DNA of 64,000 nucleotides from Anaerosporobacter mobilis DSM 15930 (GCF_900142955.1 NZ_FRCP01000006.1:124001-188000); one strand, 5' to 3'. Shown: positions 7,996 to 16,464, counted from the stretch's first letter. Program-made: numbers and translations. Notes: generated by a model from the sequence alone, not told the origin.

Positions 7996-8649
7996 CTATT
8001 TTAAACAGTAAATCGTGCAGAGGTCAGCATATAGCATCCCCTCCCCGCATTTTATCGTGTCAAACAAAAGGCACTGAAACAGTACATCACGCACTCCCTC
8101 CAGACTAACAATGCCCCGTTCTTTCTCTGAAAAGCCTGTGTTTGGAATATCCATATCCTCCGGCACTGCCCGCCTTGCCGAGATACAGTGCGTATAAAGT
8201 CCGAGGATATATTTATCTGACATAGGCAAAGCAAATGTTTCCTGCCCGTCATACGTTACCCGGTACTTTTCCTGTTCACCTTCCGGCAGTTCAAAACAAC
8301 ACCGCACTGTTTCCAGATAAGTATGCCCGTCAAAATCCGGCTTTATTTTCTTCCCATACCTGCGGATTGTGGAAAATATGTTATTCCGGTCAATAAAAGA
8401 GCGGGTACGCTTGAAAGCTGCTTTTCTGCCTTTCATATCCATGTAAACATTATTCCCCGTCCCTTTCCCGGCAAACCTGCCATAATCGCCAATCCGCAAC
8501 AGGTAGGACAGCACCTCTGACAGCTTTTCTCTTGATGCAATCTCCTGATAAGGGGAATCGCTAAATTCTATCTTCACAAACCTTAATGGGCAGCTTCCAT
8601 TTGCTACCTCCCGTTCCATTGCCCGGTCAATATCCCTCATGGATTCCAT
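7996..8649 (-). CDS. Hypothetical ICE protein downstream of repA
   Basis: A 217-residue protein with mixed charge and no membrane segment. The ATG follows the repA stop codon with no gap (TAAATG), so translation is probably coupled. It ends in a cysteine-containing hydrophobic stretch (YADLCTIYCLK). I do not recognise a domain. Its fixed place behind parA-parB-repA suggests a role in element maintenance or replication, but that is context only. Confidence 0.6.
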   Translation of the reverse strand: MESMRDIDRAMEREVANGSCPLRFVKIEFSDSPYQEIASREKLSEVLSYLLRIGDYGRFAGKGTGNNVYMDMKGRKAAFKRTRSFIDRNNIFSTIRRYGKKIKPDFDGHTYLETVRCCFELPEGEQEKYRVTYDGQETFALPMSDKYILGLYTHCISARRAVPEDMDIPNTGFSEKERGIVSLEGVRDVLFQCLLFDTIKCGEGMLYADLCTIYCLK

Positions 8650-9789
8650 TTATCCATCTCCTTCCGCTTTAGACTGGAACATTCCTTTTTCTTCCCACCC
8701 GCCGCCATACATATCATGCTGTACTAACTGCTGGTAATAGTGATTCATAGTATTGGGCGCATTGTAAAGTGCAGTCACCATGTATGCCCTGATATTGGTT
8801 ATCTTGGTTGTGGTTTCCTTCATGCACCCAATGACATACTCCAAATGGGAACTGTTCAGCTTCAGGAACTTTGATTTTACAAGCTCATAAGGGTAATCTT
8901 CCCCGTTGACTTTTACCGTCCTGCGCTTCACGCATACAATTTCGCAGATCACCTCATAAAGTTCCTCATACAGCCCCTTTTCACTCCAGTCACCGTATTT
9001 CATGTGATGCTCATACTCAATATTTTCCTTGATGATTTCCATATAGGCAGTGGCATCATCCATCCCATCAATCATATCATTATCCGGCTTGCCCGGTTCT
9101 TGTTTTTCTGTTTCTCTATCCGATTGATTGATAGGATTGGTATAACTCAAATCAGTATAATTAGTATTGTTATAATTAGGGTTCGATTCCCGAACTTCCG
9201 CAAGTTCGGTTTCCGAACCTCTTGAAGTTTGATTTCCGAACTCCTGCAAGTTCGGTTTCCGAATCTCTTGAAGTTCGATTTCCGAACTTCTTGAAGTTTG
9301 ATTATCGAACCTCTTGAAGTTCGGTTTCCGAACTTCTGCGGAACTGTCAGCATTATCCGGCTTTTCCGGCTCTTTCCCGGCATCCAGTGTCGCAAAATTC
9401 TTCACATAGATAATGTCTGGCTTGCCCAATCCCTGCCTTTTCTTCTCGATCAGACCAATCCCTTTTTTGCTGTCAAGCTCCGCAATCACCTTTGCACATT
9501 TTTCCCTTGCACATCCCAAATCCTCCATTATGTTGTCCAGCGTGTAATGGATATACACCCTGTTTTCTTCGTCAAGCCAGCCATTCTTGATTGACAATGC
9601 CAGCCTGTCAAGCATCAGACCATAAAGGAGCTTTGCATCGCTGGACAACTCTTTAAACCTTGCGTCTTTTATCAGCAGCCTTGGAACTCTGTAAAAGGAA
9701 AACTGTTCCGCTTCGATGCCATAATAATAGTCAAATTTTATCGTGCCATCCACGCTGATGCACCTCCCCTCTATTGTTTTTTCTTCCAT
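8650..9789 (-). CDS. Replication initiator, RepA_N type
   Basis: A 379-residue initiator. The N-terminal ~130 residues (FSFYRVPRLLIKDARFKELS and LLYGLMLDRLALSIKNGW) match the RepA_N winged-helix domain of Gram-positive plasmids and ICEs. The C-terminal part (about 260-360) resembles the DUF6017 region of ICE initiators. Residues about 150-203 are a low-complexity linker with a 23-residue repeat, caused by seven 23-bp DNA repeats (9181-9341) that probably serve as the origin. The start overlaps the parB stop by 19 bases. It would let the excised circle replicate and persist during transfer. Confidence 0.88.
   Translation of the reverse strand: MEEKTIEGRCISVDGTIKFDYYYGIEAEQFSFYRVPRLLIKDARFKELSSDAKLLYGLMLDRLALSIKNGWLDEENRVYIHYTLDNIMEDLGCAREKCAKVIAELDSKKGIGLIEKKRQGLGKPDIIYVKNFATLDAGKEPEKPDNADSSAEVRKPNFKRFDNQTSRSSEIELQEIRKPNLQEFGNQTSRGSETELAEVRESNPNYNNTNYTDLSYTNPINQSDRETEKQEPGKPDNDMIDGMDDATAYMEIIKENIEYEHHMKYGDWSEKGLYEELYEVICEIVCVKRRTVKVNGEDYPYELVKSKFLKLNSSHLEYVIGCMKETTTKITNIRAYMVTALYNAPNTMNHYYQQLVQHDMYGGGWEEKGMFQSKAEGDG
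9181..9341. repeat. Seven tandem 23-bp iteron-like repeats inside repA
   Basis: Units start at 9181, 9204, 9227, 9250, 9273, 9296 and 9319. The core of most units is a 15-bp inverted repeat, GTTCGG-TTT-CCGAAC, followed by CTCTTGAA or a close variant. The period of 23 is not a multiple of three, so successive units are read in different frames. Conservation therefore acts on DNA, not protein. This fits iterons bound by RepA, as in RepA_N plasmids whose origin lies within the rep gene. Confidence 0.85.
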
Positions 9790-10667
9790 TCATCCAATAG
9801 CTGAATGATGATGCCCTCTATTTCCTCACTGCTGTAATCCTCCGCAAAATATTCGCTGATTTTATCCGCTTTCAGTGTCACCTTGCGTTCTTTCGGCTTT
9901 TCCTCCGTCAGTATCAGGCGCACCATCGCAAGGGTAAGCTCCCCGGTCTTGCCATATTCCTTGATTTTTGCCGACTGTATCATGCTGATATTGCAGCTTT
10001 TTTCCTCTATGACAGCCTGTACCCATTGCTGCGCTTCCTCCGTCAGAAAAGAAATATCCACCCCCTGTGAAAAGCCGAGTTTTTTACTGTCTACCATAGC
10101 AAGAAGTTCTTCCGACAGCCGGGAAAGCCAGATATACCGCTGAACCTTTTTTGCATTTTCCCCGGCAGCTTCCCCGACTTCATCAAGGGTGTTTTTCCCT
10201 GACTTTTTTCCCTGATGCTTCATCGCTTCGTACTTCATCTTATAGGCTCTTGCCTTCTCGCTTGGTAAGATGTCCTCCCTCTGAATGTTGGAATCCACCA
10301 TGATAATCGTCGCCTCATCATCGGTGTAATTACGGACAATCACAGGCATTTCCTTCTTTCCGGCAAGCTCTGAACCACGTTTCCGGCGGTGTCCGGCTAT
10401 GATTTCATAGCCGCCGCCCTCCCTCGGTCTTGCAATGCCCGGAACAAGCACCCCGTACTGGCGGATACTCTCCGTTGTTTCCTCCATCTTCTCATCATCT
10501 TCCACCCGGAAAGGGTGGTCTTTGAACGTATGCAGGTCTGTAAGAGGTGCGTTGATAATCTGCTCTGCGGAGCTTTCCTGTTCCGCAGAACCGCCGAATA
10601 AATCCTCAAATTTATCTATCCTGACTTTTGATGCGCTTCCAGCTCTCTTATTACTGCCCATCTGCAA
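9771..10667 (-). CDS. ParB/Spo0J-family partition protein
   Basis: A 298-residue ParB-family DNA-binding protein. The N-terminal nuclease-like domain carries the conserved GHRRKRGSELAG box (near residue 93) and the NIQREDILPSEKARAYK stretch, followed by a helix-turn-helix region (residues about 145-180). With ParA it should segregate the excised circular element. It overlaps parA by 17 bases and repA by 19, forming a compact parA-parB-repA unit. No parS site was identified. Confidence 0.92.
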   Translation of the reverse strand: MQMGSNKRAGSASKVRIDKFEDLFGGSAEQESSAEQIINAPLTDLHTFKDHPFRVEDDEKMEETTESIRQYGVLVPGIARPREGGGYEIIAGHRRKRGSELAGKKEMPVIVRNYTDDEATIIMVDSNIQREDILPSEKARAYKMKYEAMKHQGKKSGKNTLDEVGEAAGENAKKVQRYIWLSRLSEELLAMVDSKKLGFSQGVDISFLTEEAQQWVQAVIEEKSCNISMIQSAKIKEYGKTGELTLAMVRLILTEEKPKERKVTLKADKISEYFAEDYSSEEIEGIIIQLLDEWKKKQ

Positions 10668-11436
10668 GCACCTCCTTTGTCAGAGAATCATAAGCCGCCG
10701 CTACTTTCCCTTTTGGATCATGCTTATAAATGCTGACGCCTTCCGCCGAAATCTCTGCCGCCCTTACCGAAATGGGGATAATATTTGTAAATATCCTTAC
10801 GCTGCTTCCATAGGCATCCTTCAGCATGGAGCTGATGTCCTTTGCATAGTTCGTCCGGCTGTCCACCATTGTCAGCAATATGCCCTCAATCTCCAGTTTC
10901 GGGTTCATCTTCCGCTTTACCTTGCCAACCGTCTTAATGAGCTGCTGTAAGCCTTTGACGGGCAGATACGCCGCCTGTACGGGTATCAAAATGCTGTCGG
11001 CACAGGCAAGGGCATTTATGGTAATCATACCGAGCGAAGGCATACAGTCTATCAGGATATAATCGTAATTCTCCCTGACTATCTCTATGTATGACCTCAA
11101 TATCATTTCCCGGCTCATAACATTCACAAGGGAAACTTCCAGACCGGACAATTCAATGTTCCCCGGCATAAGGTCTATCCCTTCCTCGTGGTGCAGGATA
11201 CCTTCTGTCGGCTCTACTTCTTCATCATTGATTAAATCCCCCATAATGGTTGCAAGCGTGACTTCCAGAGTATCCGGCTCTGTATATCCTAAACTCGCTG
11301 TCAGACTGCCCTGTGCGTCCGCATCAATCAGCAGCACTTTTTTTCCCTGTTTTGCCAGTCCTATCCCTAAATTGCTTGTGGTGGTAGTCTTGCCGACACC
11401 GCCTTTTTGGTTTGCGATTGCGATTATTTTACACAT
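10651..11436 (-). CDS. ParA/Soj-family partition ATPase
   Basis: A 261-residue ParA-type ATPase with the deviant Walker A motif KGGVGKTTTTSN near residue 10, Walker A' LLIDADAQGS and Walker B YILIDCMPSLG. It starts directly, with no N-terminal DNA-binding extension, so it is of the Soj/chromosomal type and probably does not self-regulate. It stands first in the parA-parB-repA unit. Length and motifs are intact. Confidence 0.95.
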   Translation of the reverse strand: MCKIIAIANQKGGVGKTTTTSNLGIGLAKQGKKVLLIDADAQGSLTASLGYTEPDTLEVTLATIMGDLINDEEVEPTEGILHHEEGIDLMPGNIELSGLEVSLVNVMSREMILRSYIEIVRENYDYILIDCMPSLGMITINALACADSILIPVQAAYLPVKGLQQLIKTVGKVKRKMNPKLEIEGILLTMVDSRTNYAKDISSMLKDAYGSSVRIFTNIIPISVRAAEISAEGVSIYKHDPKGKVAAAYDSLTKEVLADGQ

Positions 11437-11457
11437 GATTCCATTCTCCTTTGCTAT

Positions 11458-11637
11458 CTACTGTTCTTCTTTTACATTGCTTTTCTTAACTTCCACATAA
11501 GCCCGGTAATATTTCTTTGTTCCCTTATTTGAGAATAAATCGGAAAACTCCGTCACCTCAATTTTGGGATTTCTCCGCAAAATCTTACCGAACCAGTTAA
11601 TATCATTCTTTGTTCCCATTAGCCTGACTTTTAACAT
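11458..11637 (-). CDS. DUF3970 family small ICE protein
   Basis: A 59-residue protein starting MLKVRLMGTKNDINWFGKIL, the pattern of DUF3970 proteins found next to parA in Tn1549/CTn-like elements. The ATG at 11637 overlaps the stop of the upstream gene (TGATG), and GGAGG lies 9 bases upstream, so the two are translationally coupled. It ends 21 bases before parA. The function of the family is unknown. Confidence 0.78.
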   Translation of the reverse strand: MLKVRLMGTKNDINWFGKILRRNPKIEVTEFSDLFSNKGTKKYYRAYVEVKKSNVKEEQ

Positions 11638-12104
11638 CAATCCTGTCCTCCAAACATGGCGTACAGACTGTGGTTATAGGTTGCGTATTCCGGATACCTG
11701 ATCTGTATCGCCTGCCAAAAATAGGGTGCATAGGCACAGCAGAATAATTCCTCCACTGTATAAAGTTTGCACTCGTCTACCTGTTCCTCCGCATCATCGT
11801 AATCAAGAACACTCGGCGTACCATTGCAATAAAGGTTGAACGCCATCCTAACTACTTTTACACTCCCGTTGGTCTGCCAGCCTTCATGCAGGCATTCCGT
11901 TTTTACACAGCCTGTCTTAAAATCATAAATGCTTTTAATGTTCCTTCTTGTGTCATTGCTGATACCAAGACAATATACAAGTGCTTTGTGGTACACGTCC
12001 TGATACCTAACCTCTTTCAATTTTTCATAGTAGAATTTCTCATGTGCATCACTGATAAAAATAATCTTTTTCGCTTTCTCTGCTCCTAACGCTGTACTAC
12101 TCAT
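11637..12104 (-). CDS. DUF6075-type ICE protein
   Basis: A 155-residue soluble protein resembling the DUF6075 family found at the terminal end of Tn1549/CTn-like elements, ahead of parA. AGGAGGAAAAAAGA precedes the ATG at 12104. It is the first recognised gene of the ICE on this side, and two terminator hairpins lie 30-95 bases upstream, so expression probably depends on read-through. Function unknown; the family assignment is from memory of similar elements. Confidence 0.7.
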   Translation of the reverse strand: MSSTALGAEKAKKIIFISDAHEKFYYEKLKEVRYQDVYHKALVYCLGISNDTRRNIKSIYDFKTGCVKTECLHEGWQTNGSVKVVRMAFNLYCNGTPSVLDYDDAEEQVDECKLYTVEELFCCAYAPYFWQAIQIRYPEYATYNHSLYAMFGGQD

Positions 12105-12130
12105 TCTTTTTTCCTCCTGTTTTTAAATTG

Positions 12131-12155
12131 AAAAAGCACTCCATTATTGGAATGC
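12131..12155 (-). terminator. Terminator-like hairpin 2 at the ICE end
   Basis: On the minus strand GCATTCCA-ATAA-TGGAGTGC forms an 8-bp stem with a four-base loop, followed directly by TTTTTC. It lies 27 bases upstream of the first ICE gene, leaving no room for a promoter between them. Confidence 0.75.
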
Positions 12156-12162
12156 CCTAATA

Positions 12163-12197
12163 TAAAAAATAGGGACACTCTCATTCAAGTATCCCTA
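12163..12197 (-). terminator. Terminator-like hairpin 1 at the ICE end
   Basis: TAGGGACACT (12170-12179) and AGTATCCCTA (12188-12197) form a 10-bp stem with one mismatch. On the minus strand the stem is followed by a TTTTTTATA run. Together with the hairpin at 12131-12155 it makes a tandem block between rlmD and the ICE genes. Confidence 0.82.
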
Positions 12198-12299
12198 TAA
12201 TCTATCAATATATCTGATAGTCCACTATTCACTTTCATTGTCAGGATTTTTTGTGTTCCCCGTATCGAGGTCTAATGCCACAACTACGGTTACTTTCTT

Positions 12300-12440
12300 C
12301 ACAAGTATCTTTTCCTTATGATTTTCACCGATTTTATTGAAACTGAAAAATGTCACAAAGTGCGTAAATTCAAGGATTTCTAGGTATCTTTCCTTTGTAG
12401 TCCTACCACAGCCTCCACATGCCCCGTATGTCCAAACTGA
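12300..12440. other. Probable ICE/chromosome junction at the 3' end of rlmD (att region)
   Basis: The 3' end of rlmD/rumA-type methyltransferase genes is a known integration target of Firmicute ICEs. Here rlmD ends at 12380, and ICE-type genes on the same strand begin within 300 bases. The conserved target stretch encoding HTGHVEA is at about 12405-12425. The other ICE end is outside the window, so the direct repeat that would define attL/attR cannot be seen and the exact junction is unknown. Confidence 0.4.
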
Positions 12441-13810
12441 TCAACAGCTCGTATCCTCTTCAACTCAAATCCATTGTCACATAGATATCTACAATCTCTA
12501 GCTAGCGTAGCTGGATCACAAGAAACATAGACAACTTTATTAGGATTCATCTTTACGATTGTCTCTAATAACGCTTCCTCACAGCCCTTACGTGGTGGAT
12601 CAACTACGACTACATCCGCTGACATCTGACCTTCGCTCTCTTCATACTTCTCAGGCATTAGATATTCTGCTGCCCCTACGAAAAACTCTGCATTCTCTAT
12701 ATTGTTAATCTCCGCATTCTTCTTTGCATCTTCAATTGCCTGAGGAATGATTTCAACACCATAAACTTGCTTTGCTTTCTGTGCTAGGAATAGAGATATT
12801 GTACCTATTCCACAATATAGATCCCATACGATTTCATTACCAGACAAATCTGCATATTCAAGTGCTGTCTCATAGAGACGTTTTGTCTGCACTGGATTTA
12901 CTTGATAGAAAGATAATGGTGATATCTGATACTTGATATCTCCAATGTAGTCAGTGATGTAACCTTGCCCCCACAATGTTTTAACTTTTTGTCCAAGAAT
13001 AACATTGGATTTTTCCTTATTAACATTAATCGTAATACTTGTCATACCTTTCACTTGTGTTAGGCGATCCACTAGTTTTTCATGAGAAGGTAATTTACTA
13101 CCATTAATTACGATACATACCATGATTTCGCCTGTAACGAATCCCACACGTGTTAAGATATGACGAACTAATCCTGTATGATTCTCTTCATCATAAGGTG
13201 GAATTTCTTCTTCCTTCATGAAGTCTTTCACAATATTCAAGAGTTCTTCATTTACCTCTGCTTGAATATAGCAGTGTGAAGTATCTATAATGGAATGTGT
13301 TCTACTTGCATAGAATCCAGTAACGATTTCACCTTCTTTATTCTTACCAACAGGAAATTGTGCTTTATTACGATAATAATAAGGATCTTCCATTCCGATA
13401 ATTGGTTCCATCATTGTATCAATTTCATCTCCGAAGTGTCCAATTCTCTTAAAGCATTCCGTCACTTTGTTTTGTTTGTAAGCTAACTGAGCATCATAAG
13501 CATAATGTTGAATCTGACAACCTCCACATTGTCTAGCGATTGGACATCTTGGTTCAACGCGGTCCTTAGAAGGTTCAATAATATTTATTAATCTTGCGAA
13601 TCCATAGTTCTTCTTAGTCTTCATAATCTTAACGAGTACTTTATCGCCAATTACTGCATCTTTAATAAATAATGCATATCCATCTATGTGTGCAATTCCT
13701 TCCCCCTCTGAACCAAGGGCATCGATTACTACTTCTAATTCATCATCCTTGTTGTATAGATGTGTTGCATTCAACTCATTATTTTTACTCATCTTACTTT
13801 TCCTTGTCAT
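12380..13810 (-). CDS. rlmD: 23S rRNA (uracil-C5)-methyltransferase, RlmD/RlmCD family
   Basis: A 476-residue RumA-type enzyme that transfers a methyl group from S-adenosylmethionine to uracil in 23S rRNA (U1939, and possibly U747 in the RlmCD subgroup). An N-terminal TRAM-type OB domain is followed by the iron-sulfur cysteines (CPIARQCGGCQIQH, near residue 90), the SAM site DLYCGIGTISLFL (near 335), the DPPRKGC motif (near 403) and the YVSCDP motif near 430. GAGAGG precedes the ATG. The reading frame is intact and ends in HVEAVVGLQRKDT next to the ICE, so integration appears to have spared or restored the C-terminus. Confidence 0.95.
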   Translation of the reverse strand: MTRKSKMSKNNELNATHLYNKDDELEVVIDALGSEGEGIAHIDGYALFIKDAVIGDKVLVKIMKTKKNYGFARLINIIEPSKDRVEPRCPIARQCGGCQIQHYAYDAQLAYKQNKVTECFKRIGHFGDEIDTMMEPIIGMEDPYYYRNKAQFPVGKNKEGEIVTGFYASRTHSIIDTSHCYIQAEVNEELLNIVKDFMKEEEIPPYDEENHTGLVRHILTRVGFVTGEIMVCIVINGSKLPSHEKLVDRLTQVKGMTSITINVNKEKSNVILGQKVKTLWGQGYITDYIGDIKYQISPLSFYQVNPVQTKRLYETALEYADLSGNEIVWDLYCGIGTISLFLAQKAKQVYGVEIIPQAIEDAKKNAEINNIENAEFFVGAAEYLMPEKYEESEGQMSADVVVVDPPRKGCEEALLETIVKMNPNKVVYVSCDPATLARDCRYLCDNGFELKRIRAVDQFGHTGHVEAVVGLQRKDT

Positions 13811-13954
13811 CTTAACCCTCTCTTTATCTCTAACAGCCTCTTAAGGCGATTTATCTAGCTACAGTCTTATCTCATTTCTTCGTAACTATACCACATTTAT
13901 GGTTACACTTGTAGCAAATATAATCCAATAATTACCATTATTAACACGCAACAA

Positions 13955-14032
13955 GTGCTCTCACCTCTCTTTATTATAAAGCTTAGGTAATTGCGAGAAT
14001 TTCGCAAACACCTATTATAGAGATGAGAGCAC
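13955..14032. repeat. 78-bp foldback (inverted repeat) between rlmD and the YhaM-like gene
   Basis: Outer arms GTGCTCTCACCTCT and its near-complement (14019-14032) pair with one mismatch. AGGT/ACCT pairs inside, and the tip TTGCGA-gaat-TTCGCAA is self-complementary. The tip resembles the ends of the foldback elements at 29024 and 31699. There is no clear U-run in either direction. The rest of the 319-bp gap 13811-14129 shows no gene. Confidence 0.6.
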
Positions 14033-14129
14033 ATTGCATACAATTCTATAACTATTATTTCTTTTCTACTATAACAGTTAGCTACTCCTCCAAATCTTCA
14101 AGCCCGAAGTTTGAGTTAACTACTTTTTA

Positions 14130-15071
14130 TTATTTACTACTTCTTCTTATATTTGATTCAAAGAATTTATTATATCCTAACCACTCCGACTTATCATCTG
14201 CTCCATTAAGGATTTCAATCATTGTTTGTAGCTTCGCGTCCGTATTATCTGCATACGTAAGTGCCACAGCTTCTATTAAAGCCGGCTTCTTCGGCGAACC
14301 ATATTCTAATTCTCCATGGTGAGATAAGATACAGTGCTTTAATTCATTCTCAAGACTCTTAGGGAAATTCGGTATAGTCCTAATTATAGCTCCAACTTTC
14401 TCTGTTCCAATATAGATATGTCCTAATAATTGTCCGTCATCTGTATAATCATTCTCAGGGAATGTTGAGATTTCATCTAATTTACCAAGATCATGGAATA
14501 ATGCTGCACTTATTAACAAATCACGATTAATTAACGGATAATTAGCCGCCATGTATTCACATAGTTTCGTAACACCAAGTGTATGTTCTACTAATCCACC
14601 TACAAAACCGTGATGCACCGTCTTAGCTGCGGAATGGTATTTGAATGCTTTGATAAACTCTTTATCTTCAACAAAGAAGCTATTCACTAACTTGCTTAAA
14701 TAAGGATTTGTCATCTTTGATATTATAGTAAGGATTTCATTATACATCTCATCTATATTCTTCGTTGTTGTTGGTACAAAATCACTTGGATCGTACTCGC
14801 CTTCTTGGCTTTTACGAACCCTCTTTATATTGAGCTGAAGAGTATTCTGAAAGCTTGTAATTTGTCCTTCAATATGAATGTAATCCATAGAATCAAAATT
14901 CTCTATACCATTGGATAATTCCCAAACTTTCGCGTCAAGTGTGCCTGTCTTATCTTGTAAAAGTAACGAGTAATAACTCTTTCCCGCTTTTGTTTTTAAT
15001 GATTGTTTTGATTTACATAGATAAGTTTCTGATAACATCTCACCTTCACGTAACTCATTAATATATCTCAT
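14130..15071 (-). CDS. yhaM: YhaM-type 3'-5' exoribonuclease (OB-fold plus HD domain)
   Basis: A 313-residue YhaM-family nuclease. The N-terminal OB-fold (residues about 12-85, SYYSLLLQDKTGTLDAKVWEL) binds nucleic acid. The HD domain that follows carries the metal ligands in VEHTLGVTKLCEYMA, ALFHDLGKLDE (HD pair near residue 193) and LSHHGELEYGSPKKP. The family degrades RNA and single-stranded DNA from the 3' end. It sits alone on the minus strand, 76 bases downstream of the HtrA-like gene. Length is normal. Confidence 0.88.
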   Translation of the reverse strand: MRYINELREGEMLSETYLCKSKQSLKTKAGKSYYSLLLQDKTGTLDAKVWELSNGIENFDSMDYIHIEGQITSFQNTLQLNIKRVRKSQEGEYDPSDFVPTTTKNIDEMYNEILTIISKMTNPYLSKLVNSFFVEDKEFIKAFKYHSAAKTVHHGFVGGLVEHTLGVTKLCEYMAANYPLINRDLLISAALFHDLGKLDEISTFPENDYTDDGQLLGHIYIGTEKVGAIIRTIPNFPKSLENELKHCILSHHGELEYGSPKKPALIEAVALTYADNTDAKLQTMIEILNGADDKSEWLGYNKFFESNIRRSSK

Positions 15072-15147
15072 CTAACTACCTAGCCTCTCTAAATATAATA
15101 TACTCTCGTATATTCTGTATTAAATTCATCTATTCTGCTATTATACC

Positions 15148-16464
15148 TTAATTCTTTTTCTTATGCAACTGCACACGGAATGTCATCTCTTTGTCTTCTT
15201 CTCCAGTCGTATTCGTTGTTCGTTTTACAACTATCGTAATTTCATCTCCTGGTTGATACGAAGAGATTATTGTATTAAGTTGTGCCATAGAGATAATTGT
15301 ACTGTCATCAATCTTAAGTATGACATCACCTGTTTGTAACCCTGCTCCTAACGCGGGTGATTCTGTCTCAACTTCATTCACATATACACCATTATTGACA
15401 TCAAGACTACGTGCACTTTCATCCGTCAAATCCGTTCCAGTGATTCCAAGGTACGTACGATCCCGACCAGAAACAAGATCGTCTATAATTGATTTAATTC
15501 TTGTAATTGATAGTACTGTATTAATATTCCCATTCAGATCATTCTTGAATTTGTGCGTGATAATTCCAATCACTTCACCACGTAAGTTTACGATAACTCC
15601 ATCTCCATTCGAATTATCTGTAATATCCGTGTTGAATAGGTCGATTCTATTATCTGTGATAAACGCACTGGTTGTCTTTCCTGTAATAATACCATATTCC
15701 CTAGAATAAGGATAGCCGTTAGGGTTTCCAACAGCAATAATTGGATCACCCACAGAGGAGCTTATGGATTCCCCAAACGTTGCTACTTTAATTGTATGTT
15801 TTACCTTCTGGGATAGTTCAGACGTTTCAACTTTGATAATGGCTAAATCAAGCTTACTATCATAACTTGCTAATTTAGCTTCAACAACATTATCGGCATC
15901 GAATGTCACACTAATTCTATTCACTTCTTTAATTTTGCTATAACGTACTAAGATTGATAATGTTTTCATATCTGCGGATTCATGAATAATAATTCCCGAC
16001 GTTATATCTGATCTTTCAGATGGATTTTGCAACCAATCTACACTGTTTACAATACTTGTCACAGCAACAACAAAACGATTCGATTCATCCGCAACCTTAT
16101 CTATTTCCTTGTAGAGATTCTTGTAATCCTCTAGCGTAATATCCACTACATTTTCCATAACAATTGTGCTTGTTGCTTGTTCTCCCTTAAACTCTGGTAT
16201 TATTGATGCGATTCTAATCGGATTCAGATGCTTTGTAAGACTTGATAGTCTTCCTTCTTCATCATCCTTAAGCACATTCTTAACATAAGGATAGGTAACA
16301 CAAATAACAATACTACTTACAAGTCCAAATAGTATTGCTAACAATATTGTTTTCACTACACTTCCCATTACATTTTTCCAAGTCTTTTTGGGAATAATGT
16401 GTTCCTGAATGAAATTAAACTCCTTTTGTTCCACAATAGGGCTAATTCTTTTATCCTTTGGCAT
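15148..16464 (-). CDS. HtrA/DegP-like membrane PDZ protein, catalytic residues apparently lost
   Basis: A 438-residue protein with one N-terminal membrane anchor (about residues 35-60), a trypsin-like domain (about 120-325) and a C-terminal PDZ domain (about 335-425, SPALGAGLQTGDVILKIDD). Landmarks of HtrA are present: KLDLAIIKVE with the Asp, AVGNPNG, and VNLRGEVIGI. However, the segment that should read TNxHVI reads LVRYSKI, and the GNSGG serine motif reads SNGDG. Two of three catalytic residues are therefore missing. It is most likely a pseudoprotease acting as an envelope scaffold or sensor. GGAGAAG lies just upstream of the ATG. Confidence 0.85.
   Translation of the reverse strand: MPKDKRISPIVEQKEFNFIQEHIIPKKTWKNVMGSVVKTILLAILFGLVSSIVICVTYPYVKNVLKDDEEGRLSSLTKHLNPIRIASIIPEFKGEQATSTIVMENVVDITLEDYKNLYKEIDKVADESNRFVVAVTSIVNSVDWLQNPSERSDITSGIIIHESADMKTLSILVRYSKIKEVNRISVTFDADNVVEAKLASYDSKLDLAIIKVETSELSQKVKHTIKVATFGESISSSVGDPIIAVGNPNGYPYSREYGIITGKTTSAFITDNRIDLFNTDITDNSNGDGVIVNLRGEVIGIITHKFKNDLNGNINTVLSITRIKSIIDDLVSGRDRTYLGITGTDLTDESARSLDVNNGVYVNEVETESPALGAGLQTGDVILKIDDSTIISMAQLNTIISSYQPGDEITIVVKRTTNTTGEEDKEMTFRVQLHKKKN

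Noticed and set aside
9181..9341. Possible CRISPR array
   Set aside because: Units are directly adjacent with no spacers, lie inside a coding gene, and no cas gene is present.
9147..9395. Alternative minus-strand frame with repeated FGNRTSRG-type units
   Set aside because: The 23-bp repeats read similarly in all frames; this is a shadow of repA without its own ribosome site.
14023..14322. Plus-strand frame opposite the YhaM-like gene
   Set aside because: Antisense shadow; begins in the foldback and lacks a ribosome site.
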